Virus record (IMG/VR): IMGVR_UViG_3300014501_000970
Coordinates: 1-31,034 of that record
Length of the DNA: 31,034 nucleotides
Strand: one strand, 5' to 3'
Source of the DNA: a virus
The translations under genes were made by a program, and so were the position numbers. The first letter of the stretch is position 1, and every line of letters starts with the position of its first letter. Positions 22,377 through 29,888 of this stretch are shown here, piece by piece. A model generated the notes under the pieces. It worked only from the letters and a program-made list of their open reading frames with translations, did no database searches and had not been told where the DNA came from.

Positions 22377-24529
22377 CAGAACTTCACCGTCCCCGAGAAT
22401 TGCACTGGACCTATAATCGTGATCGAGTAGACTCCAGAAGGCGCGCTCACGACCGTAAGGCCGAGGTTAGGGCTGGTAAAGCTGCCGGCGTGGGCCGTCA
22501 GGTTCGTGGTGCCGGCGGCGACGCCCGTAACCAGGCCGGTGGTCGCGTTCACCGTCGCGTGGCCAGTGTTCGAACTGGTATAAGCGGACGCCACGTTTCC
22601 ATGGCTATCAGTAGTCGTGCAGTTTGTGCTCGATCCGTCCGAGTATGTACAGGTCGCGATAAGGTTAGTGGTTGAGCCTACAAACAGTCCGGTTACGCCG
22701 CCGGTGGTCGCGAGATACAACCCCGTGATAGTTACAGCAGGACTCGAGATGGTCAGCCCAAAGGCCGGCGTGACGGTACCGCCGATGGTCGCCCGGATGG
22801 TGGGCGCTCCTCCCGCCACCGCTGTCACCAGGCCGGGGTTTGCCGAGCCCACCGCGCCAATGGTAGCTAAGGCGGTGTTCGAGCTCGACCACACGGTCAC
22901 CGCATCCCCGTAAATGTCGGCCACCGTGCAGTTCAGATCCGGTCCGCTCGAGTAGTGGCAGAAGGCCGAGAATTGTAGCGTTCCACCGACCGTCATGGTG
23001 CTTACGCTGCCGGGTGTAGTGAGATAGGCGCTCACCAGTGTGGGGGTTGCTGTCGTCACCGTGAGCGGCACGCTGGCCGTAAGGTTACTGATCGTGTATG
23101 CGGCGGTTGCCACAGCGGAAGGATCGTAGAATGTGGTGAAGATTCCGGCGTCGAAAGTGCCGCTTACCTGGGACGTGGCCCCGTGGGTGTCCTCTTGGTG
23201 TTGGTCGGTTGCGTTGGCTCCAAAGCCGGCCTCGAGCGTGTCCGTGGTGATGGTGCATCCGGTGGTCGGCGGCGAGGCTGTCTGCCCGCTTCCTGAAGGC
23301 CGGCCCGAGCACATGCCAGCCGCCTGCATGTTGAAGGAAACCCCGTCGATGATCCAGTGCCCGTAGTGCTCGCAGTAGTACGAGGTTCCTCCCGAGCTGC
23401 AAATCTTGCCCTCAGCCGGGTTTCTCCAATCGAGTTTCTGGATGTGGTGCCAGCTGTTTCCGTTGAGCAGAGGCTTGATCCCGGTCGCGATCCATGAAGT
23501 GTTGGAGGTTCCTCCCACATCCCAGGTCGGCGAACTGGTCACGCATCCCGTGACCTGGTTGCCCCACTGCCAGTTGATGTTCTCGCTGGGATCAAAAATC
23601 TGCGAGTCATTCTCGCAGGTAAAATTCGCCCCGTTGCTGGTAGGGTAAAGCACCCAGAAGTCGGCCAGCACGTAGGTGGGCACGGCCGCGCTGCTGGAGA
23701 ATCCGCCCGAGCGCGGCCACAGCACATTGGTCTGCGAAGTCGTCGCCGGGGTCTGGGAAAACGTCATGCAGTTCGCGGCCGCTCCCGGATGGCCGGCGGG
23801 ACATGCAGCCAGCCCGGTGGGACTCCCTTGCGGGTTATTCGCCGAGGCGGGGACGCCTGCGCCTCCAGGGTTGTCAGAGGTACAAAACGATGTGCCCGGA
23901 CTCTGGCAGTCGGGTTTTTTCCAATTGGTTGCCGGGCCGGTTCCCGTGCTCTGGGCGATAGTGCTGGTCTCGTAAAGGGATGACCCTGTCCCCGACGTGG
24001 AGCTGTAGACAAGGCCGGCGATCGCCTTGAGCGTCGTGGTCGAAGAGACCAGAATTGGCCCAGTGTAGCGCGTGGAAGTGTAATCCGGCGTCGAGCCGTC
24101 CGTCGTGTAATAAATGTTCGCTCCCGCCGTAGTCGTGGATAGCGTGACTGACCTCGTTCCCGAGTAGGAGCCGGCAGCTGGCGAGAAGGTCGGAGGGGCA
24201 GCCGTGGTCGGGCTACCCGCCGTGTAGGTAGCGCAGATGGTCGGGCTTTGCGAAAAGCCGGAAGCAGTCGCGTTTGCGCACAAGATATCCACCGATGCCG
24301 GGTCAATATAAATGGAGCCTGAATAAGCTGTGGCCGGGGAGCATGTGCCGCTCCCCGTAAAGCACCAGAGAATGGCTGCTCCCGTCGTCGAATCCGTGAT
24401 CGTCGTGTTCGTTGGCATGGTGTACGTGCCGGTCGGCAGCGTGAAGACAGGAGTGGCTGTTACCTGTCCGTAAGCTGCTGCCGTGAACCAAAAGAGCGAC
24501 AGAAGAATAATCTTGTTCGCATTCCTCAT
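22376..24529 (-). CDS. secreted protein with chitobiase-like, lectin-like and BIG2 domains
   Basis: With ATG 24529 the protein has 717 residues; a longer frame to 24664 only overlaps the previous gene. The signal peptide is residues 1-21 (NKIILLSLFWFTAAAYG). Residues 25-100 and 112-172 look like two chitobiase C-terminal type (CHB_HEX_C_1) beta domains; the second contains IYYTTDGSTPDYTS. Residues about 255-485 resemble a concanavalin-like lectin/glucanase sandwich rich in Trp and Cys pairs. Two BIG2-type Ig repeats follow (about 498-598 and 602-696; the second has YSDGSSTNCTTTDSHGN). Overlap ATGA with the preceding gene. It probably binds surface glycan; whether it is on the virion or the host is unknown. 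Confidence 0.75.
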   Translation of the reverse strand: MRNANKIILLSLFWFTAAAYGQVTATPVFTLPTGTYTMPTNTTITDSTTGAAILWCFTGSGTCSPATAYSGSIYIDPASVDILCANATASGFSQSPTICATYTAGSPTTAAPPTFSPAAGSYSGTRSVTLSTTTAGANIYYTTDGSTPDYTSTRYTGPILVSSTTTLKAIAGLVYSSTSGTGSSLYETSTIAQSTGTGPATNWKKPDCQSPGTSFCTSDNPGGAGVPASANNPQGSPTGLAACPAGHPGAAANCMTFSQTPATTSQTNVLWPRSGGFSSSAAVPTYVLADFWVLYPTSNGANFTCENDSQIFDPSENINWQWGNQVTGCVTSSPTWDVGGTSNTSWIATGIKPLLNGNSWHHIQKLDWRNPAEGKICSSGGTSYYCEHYGHWIIDGVSFNMQAAGMCSGRPSGSGQTASPPTTGCTITTDTLEAGFGANATDQHQEDTHGATSQVSGTFDAGIFTTFYDPSAVATAAYTISNLTASVPLTVTTATPTLVSAYLTTPGSVSTMTVGGTLQFSAFCHYSSGPDLNCTVADIYGDAVTVWSSSNTALATIGAVGSANPGLVTAVAGGAPTIRATIGGTVTPAFGLTISSPAVTITGLYLATTGGVTGLFVGSTTNLIATCTYSDGSSTNCTTTDSHGNVASAYTSSNTGHATVNATTGLVTGVAAGTTNLTAHAGSFTSPNLGLTVVSAPSGVYSITIIGPVQFSGTVKF

Positions 24530-25146
24530 GGGATCGTCGCCCTGAATGTCGTCGACCCTGCGCCCACGCCGCTGACCAGGCCGCTCGAGCTCACGGTAGC
24601 GACCGTGGGCGCCGAGCTGGTAAAGGAACTCACCCCGCTCCCATGAATGTCGGTCGTGGTGCAATTGGTGGTCGAACCATCCGCGTACGTGCAGGTCGCG
24701 ATGAGCTGGTTGGTCGTCCCAACGGGGATTGAAGTAACCCCGCCGGTGGTGGCCAGGGAGAGTGAACTGAGTCCCAGTGTGTTGGGCCCGCTAACCGTGA
24801 CCACAAACGGCGGCGTGCCTACGATGCCTCCGGTAATCGTCGCATTGATGGTGGCGGTTCCGATGCTGACGCCGCTGGCGAGACCCGAGCTGTTGACCGT
24901 AAGCACGGCGGAGTTGCTGCTTGTCCACGCCGTAACCGCATTGCCGTGGATGTCCGTCGTCGAGCAGTTAGTGGTCGAGCCATCCGAGTATTTGCAATAG
25001 GCATCGACCTGGAGCGCGCCGCCGGTGTTCATGGCGTTCACGGGCCCCGGATTGCTCACGTAGGCGCTCGTCAGGGTGACGGCATATGCCGGCAGCGCGA
25101 ACATCCGGAGTACGCCCGCGAGAATCGCCGCTTTGAGCACTGTCAT
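24526..25146 (-). CDS. secreted protein of two BIG2 Ig-like repeats
   Basis: The true start is ATG 25146, which overlaps the 1580-aa stop by 4 bp (ATGA); the longer frame to 25506 is antisense-like noise inside that gene. The 206-aa product has a signal peptide with AYA|VT cleavage after residue 22. Two BIG2 repeats follow: about 25-115 (YSDGSTTNCSTTDIHGN, WTSSNSAVLTVNSSG) and 120-206 (YADGSTTNCTTTDIHGS, FTSSAPTVATVSSSG). The last unit ends abruptly at FRATIP, so the repeat is trimmed. It is closely related to the BIG2 part of the next protein and may be a duplicated adhesin module. Confidence 0.72.
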   Translation of the reverse strand: MTVLKAAILAGVLRMFALPAYAVTLTSAYVSNPGPVNAMNTGGALQVDAYCKYSDGSTTNCSTTDIHGNAVTAWTSSNSAVLTVNSSGLASGVSIGTATINATITGGIVGTPPFVVTVSGPNTLGLSSLSLATTGGVTSIPVGTTNQLIATCTYADGSTTNCTTTDIHGSGVSSFTSSAPTVATVSSSGLVSGVGAGSTTFRATIP

Positions 25147-28100
25147 GGTATGGTCACCGCCGTCCACGTCGTGCCCGCGCAGGAGTAGAGAGAGGTACTC
25201 GCCCCGCCATCCGTCCTTAGCCAGAGCGAGCCGCTGCCGATCGGCGCCGTTCCGCAGGTGGTCGAGGGTGCGCCTGTGCCCGTGCTGATGTTCGTGGGCC
25301 CGAGTTGCATGGTTGGCGTGCCCGATCCGTTCACCACGATTTTCGGGTTCGAGTTGTTCGTGGCAGGTGCGGTTCCGCCCGAGGCCGCTCCGTTGAAGTC
25401 GGTGAACCCGCCAGGGTTCCCAACTGTCGAGTTCATCAGCCCCTGGCTTGGGCCGCCCGCGGTGCGGTAGACCTGGAAGCTGTAGACTCCGGCCGACCAG
25501 GGGCAACTCACGCCGATGAAGGGATTTGGTCCGCCGAAGACGGTAGGAACGCCGGTGATGGTGGTGGTGGTCCCATTGATCAGGTTGCCGTCATAGTCGG
25601 TGCCGGCGCAAACGTAACTGTACGTGTGCGAGCCCGCGCCGGTGGCGAAGTTGATCACCGCGGGCGCGCCGATGGTCGGGGTTTGCACGACGTTCAGCGT
25701 GCCCGCGTGGCCCGCGCCCAGGCCGAGTGGAGAGGTCACCTCGTTGGGGCCGTTATCCTGTACCACCAGCTGCGTGTTTGAGATCGGAAGAGTGCCATGG
25801 TTGCCCACGGAAATGGGGGCGGCGAATTGGTTTACTCCGCTGGTGTTGACCTGGCTGATATGGCCGCCGCTGTCGAACCACAGCTCATTCGACCCGCTGT
25901 TGACGTCCATGACCGATATGCCATCGTGAGTGCTGGGGAAGCCGTTATTGACGCTCAGGACAGCAGGCGTGCTGGCCCCGCCCGCGATGACGTTGGCCGG
26001 AGCCTGCTGGATGCTTCCCAACACCAGGTCGACCGAGACCACTGGGGCCCCCGAGCTGTGCGTGGTCGCGGTGGTGGTGTACTCTCCGCGTGTAATCCCA
26101 GTGAGCACATTACCCGAGATGCCCGTGTAGCACTCGTACTCGGCATCGACGAAGAAGCAACCTTGGGTGGAAAGCCCGCTGGTCGTGACCAGCGTGGCGG
26201 TGGCATCGGAGGCGCCCTGGTTCGCATTTAGTCCGGTTCCCCATCCCTTGGTGGGGCAGGTGAAGCCGTTAGCGATGCCGGTGACGGGCGACTGCGCGCA
26301 TCCGGAAGCCGTGCCGCCGGTCGGCCCGCTCGGCAGATTGATCGTGGTCGCGTTGATCGTGGTCGCGTTAATGGTCTGGGCGTTGAGGCTCTCGGCCACT
26401 GGCGCGAAGTCGAGAAAGCCGTACTGCACCGTATCCGCGGTGGTCGCACCGTTGAACTGCAGGCCCAGGTAGCAGCCCGATCCGGTCGCATTGGTGAGGT
26501 CTACCGGGGCGCTGAAGTACCCGGCGAAGGTCGTCGGCCACGCATTGGTCATGGGCACGGCGAAGGTGTCGTTTACCCCGCCGCAGTTGGAATAGACCAC
26601 GATGCGCTGGGTATTCGAGGCTGTGGCCACGTCCTTGAGCGAGAGGTACATGGTGTACTTTCCGGACACCAGCCGCTGGCCCGGGCCGATGGGGATCTGG
26701 CTGTTATTGAAGCGGTAACTGTTGCAATAGGTCGTGCCTACGCTGGTCGAAACGTTGCAGGCGGTATAGCTGTGGGTGATGGGCGAGGTGTCGTCGAAGG
26801 TCCAGCCCGCGCTCATCGGCGCGGAGTCGAAGCTGGTGTTAGCGTCAAACTCCTCCGGGGTGATGAAGCCGCTGCCTGAGCTGACATAAGGTACCGTCAG
26901 GTTGCCGGTGTTGAAGGTCTCGTTGGTCTGGGCCGGGATCGGCTCCCGGCTGTTGCCCACTTGGAGCTGGCCATAGGGTCCGCCAGGGTTTGAGAAGGCC
27001 TGCACCGTTGTGCCCGAGAATTTGCTGTTGTAGTTCCAGTTGATGAGCGAGCTTGAGCCGTAGGTATTGCTCTTGGGTTCGGTACCCAGCGTCGAGACCA
27101 GATCCGAGGTGTTCCCCTGACCCCAGTTGATGGCCGGCAGGTTGGCGCTGTTATTGAAGTTCCCGCCAATCCAGTGCTGTCCGGCCCCGCCGATGTAGAC
27201 TTCGCCGCCGCCGCCCATGTGCATGTCGTGAACGACGGACAAGTCGATATCCCACTCCCAGTTGGGCATCGAACCGGCGTGTGCGCCCGTCTCTGGCTCG
27301 CAATAGAGATTGGTTGCGTCGACCAGCGATGCCTGCTCGACTTGTCCGCCGGTCTGATCGTTGCGGGGCGCGGTGAAGTAGTAGCAGGTATCGGCGCCTA
27401 GCGGGCTTCCACCAACCGAGCCTTCGTCGGAATACACGTTGAGATCTTTGAACGTGTTCTGGTTCCCGGCGATGAAGTTCCAGGGGTTGGCCGCACGGAT
27501 GGCCACGTTCTCCCAGCTCCCGCCGTCGGCTGTGGGCTGGGCAGTGGCCCAGTTGCCGTTTTCGATGGACGGCAGTCCCTCCGCGACCCCATAAAACAAC
27601 TGGCTCAAGTCGAGGTGCTGGAATCTTGCCGCATAGGGATACTGGACGAAGTAGAAGCCGGCCACATGGTTGACCGCGTTTCCGCCGAAACCAGGATTGA
27701 TGTCGATCGGCCAGGGCTGAATCGTCATGGTTTCGATCACCGCGCCAGTCGTCCATGATCCAGTGGCTCCGCTGCCCGCGCTGATCCCGGTGGCGACGGG
27801 GAAGGCGAATGCCGTGTTGCCTACGTTCCATGCCGGGTAGTAGCTGGCCGTCCCAGCCGGAGTGGTATCTCCCGCGTTGAGTGTCGGCGTCACCGGCCAC
27901 GGATACGCCGGCCTGAACGGGTTAAGCGGTACTACGGTGGCGCCCGAGGTGTGCGCGGAGCGCGCGGTGCCGTTCTGCGCGCAGCCGGTGATGGTCAGCA
28001 CGTTGCTCGAGAGGCTGCCCGTGGCATTGGTCTTGCCAAAGTACGTGAACTGCTCACCGTCGATCTGGATCAGGCCGAAGGGAGCAACATTCGACTCGTA

Positions 28101-29885
28101 GTAAGGGACCGGCAGGATGGAATTGGTCAGGCCGATCGACGCCGGGCAGCCGGAGCCGCTGACATTGGCGTTGATGGTTTGGGGGCTTGTGCCGGCGAAC
28201 CACTCCGCTTGGCTATTCGTTGATCCCGAGGGCAGGGCAGAGGAGAGCGTACGTGGACTCGCTCCACCCGAGCAGCTTCCGGCCGCCGATGAGACTGTGG
28301 CCGTGAAGACGCTCGCAAGGTAGGGGAAGACGACCTTTTGACCGATCGCTGGCGCGGTTTCCGTCGCAGGCACGCAGATCACGGCCGAGGTCGCGGTGAT
28401 CGCCGCTGCGCCGTTGTATCCGCCCACGAACCAGCCGGGCGCGACGGGATTGTTGGCAATGCCGCTGTTGCTCGCAATCGGCCGGTACATCGCCGCTTTC
28501 GATGTTGTGCCCGAGTCGTTGATGATCTGCCAGGCCTGCGTGGCGTCGATGCGGTCATCGAGATTGATCGTGAGGTCGTGAAGGTGGGCTCCGCCCTGAC
28601 TAACGCCTTGCGTGAGGCTTGGGTCTGGAGCAGCGAAGACATCTTCACCCGGGAAGTTGGTCACGAAAGAAGGGGGGCCGAGGCCTTGGATCGACTCTCC
28701 CAGCAGCGTCTGCGTATGGGTCAGGCAATTGCCCTGGGGAAAGATCAGCTCACCATTATTTCCCGCCTCTTCCGTCATCCCTTGGGCGATAGCTGCCGTA
28801 TCGTCGTGGCCGAGGTCCATCTGGTGAGCCGTGCTCTGCGTGAACGGGGCCGGCGTGGTCATGATGGCGTGCTGGCTGTCAGTAATTGACTGAATCGTCG
28901 TCTCAAAGGCCGTCGGCGTCCCTGAGACCACCCCGACGGCGACCAGCGTGCGGCCTATATCGGAAGAACTGAACAGGGCGCTATAGCCGCCCAGGATAGT
29001 CACCGTTGCTGAGCCTGAAGTGAAGGCGCCGTAGACGCTTCTTAGGTCGCAGGTAGCGCCAAACTCGGTGGCGCTGCGCGCCGTCGCAGGGACATCGAAC
29101 CGGTTGTCGAGCACGCGCACGTTGCCGGTATTTGTGAAGGGCGTGCGCCCGGTGCTGGGCTGGATGGTCACGCTGCCGTTGTTGGTCACCGCGGCGTTGA
29201 CCGCAGCTTGGGGATTGTAGACCACCGGCCCAGTGGCAACGAAGTCGAAGAGATCCTGCCACGCGTTGCTGGGCCCATTCGAGAATATGTCGTTGATCAG
29301 CGTGGTCCCACCGCTGGTCGCGGAGCTTACCGCGACATACTGTGTTCCATTCCAGCGGTACCAGATCGTCGGCACCTGGGTTACATCCACCAATCCCAGT
29401 GCAACGCTGCCCTTCGCCGCGGCTATGACCGCTGCGGCATTGGTTGCACCGCCCACCAGCTGATAGAACGTGCTGTCGAGAATGATGGTATTGGTTTGCG
29501 GCGTGGTCAGGTTTTGGTTGATCGCTTCCTGTAACCCACCGGTCGCCGATGTGAAATAGAAGGGAAGCTGGTGCGCGTTGACGGGAGCGATGCTGATGGC
29601 GCAAGTAACGTTCGTGTCGACGACCGCGCTGGGCGTAACTGTTTCTGCTACAGATGGGTTGCTGTCCACGATCTGGACCGGTGTTCCGGCGCTGAACGCG
29701 AAGAAGAAGCTGGCGCCGCCCTGCACCCGGCACGAAGTGGGGGCAAACGACGAGTAGGTATTCGGCGCGTACCCGGGAACTTTCCACGTGCCATACTGCG
29801 ACGCGATAATTTGGCCTTCGATGTTCTGTGCCTGGGCGTTGGCGGCACAGAACAGAAGGGCGAGCAACGCCAGGAGATTCTTCAT
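25143..29885 (-). CDS. giant tail-spike-like beta-helix protein with signal peptide (spike A)
   Basis: This 1580-aa protein begins with a Sec signal (MKNLLALLALLFCAANAQA, cleavage after A19) and the shared module (about 20-185: QNIEGQIIASQYGTW, VQIVDSNPS, TSATGGLQEAI, LGLVDVTQ, YRWNGTQYV). From about residue 265 a pectate-lyase-like region starts (TEFGATCDLRS, DDTAAIAQGM, GELIFPQGNCL) and runs through a long beta-helix-like body to about 950, followed by beta sandwich segments. The end (APIGSGSLWLRTDGG, then WTAV) is a common tail-fibre C-terminal module, different from those of the other two spikes. ATG follows the previous stop after 3 bp. Length is well above most spikes, so several glycan-binding domains may be fused. 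Confidence 0.78.
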   Translation of the reverse strand: MKNLLALLALLFCAANAQAQNIEGQIIASQYGTWKVPGYAPNTYSSFAPTSCRVQGGASFFFAFSAGTPVQIVDSNPSVAETVTPSAVVDTNVTCAISIAPVNAHQLPFYFTSATGGLQEAINQNLTTPQTNTIILDSTFYQLVGGATNAAAVIAAAKGSVALGLVDVTQVPTIWYRWNGTQYVAVSSATSGGTTLINDIFSNGPSNAWQDLFDFVATGPVVYNPQAAVNAAVTNNGSVTIQPSTGRTPFTNTGNVRVLDNRFDVPATARSATEFGATCDLRSVYGAFTSGSATVTILGGYSALFSSSDIGRTLVAVGVVSGTPTAFETTIQSITDSQHAIMTTPAPFTQSTAHQMDLGHDDTAAIAQGMTEEAGNNGELIFPQGNCLTHTQTLLGESIQGLGPPSFVTNFPGEDVFAAPDPSLTQGVSQGGAHLHDLTINLDDRIDATQAWQIINDSGTTSKAAMYRPIASNSGIANNPVAPGWFVGGYNGAAAITATSAVICVPATETAPAIGQKVVFPYLASVFTATVSSAAGSCSGGASPRTLSSALPSGSTNSQAEWFAGTSPQTINANVSGSGCPASIGLTNSILPVPYYESNVAPFGLIQIDGEQFTYFGKTNATGSLSSNVLTITGCAQNGTARSAHTSGATVVPLNPFRPAYPWPVTPTLNAGDTTPAGTASYYPAWNVGNTAFAFPVATGISAGSGATGSWTTGAVIETMTIQPWPIDINPGFGGNAVNHVAGFYFVQYPYAARFQHLDLSQLFYGVAEGLPSIENGNWATAQPTADGGSWENVAIRAANPWNFIAGNQNTFKDLNVYSDEGSVGGSPLGADTCYYFTAPRNDQTGGQVEQASLVDATNLYCEPETGAHAGSMPNWEWDIDLSVVHDMHMGGGGEVYIGGAGQHWIGGNFNNSANLPAINWGQGNTSDLVSTLGTEPKSNTYGSSSLINWNYNSKFSGTTVQAFSNPGGPYGQLQVGNSREPIPAQTNETFNTGNLTVPYVSSGSGFITPEEFDANTSFDSAPMSAGWTFDDTSPITHSYTACNVSTSVGTTYCNSYRFNNSQIPIGPGQRLVSGKYTMYLSLKDVATASNTQRIVVYSNCGGVNDTFAVPMTNAWPTTFAGYFSAPVDLTNATGSGCYLGLQFNGATTADTVQYGFLDFAPVAESLNAQTINATTINATTINLPSGPTGGTASGCAQSPVTGIANGFTCPTKGWGTGLNANQGASDATATLVTTSGLSTQGCFFVDAEYECYTGISGNVLTGITRGEYTTTATTHSSGAPVVSVDLVLGSIQQAPANVIAGGASTPAVLSVNNGFPSTHDGISVMDVNSGSNELWFDSGGHISQVNTSGVNQFAAPISVGNHGTLPISNTQLVVQDNGPNEVTSPLGLGAGHAGTLNVVQTPTIGAPAVINFATGAGSHTYSYVCAGTDYDGNLINGTTTTITGVPTVFGGPNPFIGVSCPWSAGVYSFQVYRTAGGPSQGLMNSTVGNPGGFTDFNGAASGGTAPATNNSNPKIVVNGSGTPTMQLGPTNISTGTGAPSTTCGTAPIGSGSLWLRTDGGASTSLYSCAGTTWTAVTIP

Positions 29886-29888
29886 GGT

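Noticed and set aside
24530-24664. N-terminal extension of the 717-aa secreted protein
   Set aside because: The extra 45 codons are an out-of-frame reading of the upstream BIG2 gene; ATG 24529 gives a signal peptide and an ATGA overlap.
25147-25506. N-terminal extension of the 206-aa BIG2 protein
   Set aside because: It lies wholly inside the 1580-aa gene in another frame; ATG 25146 gives a signal peptide.
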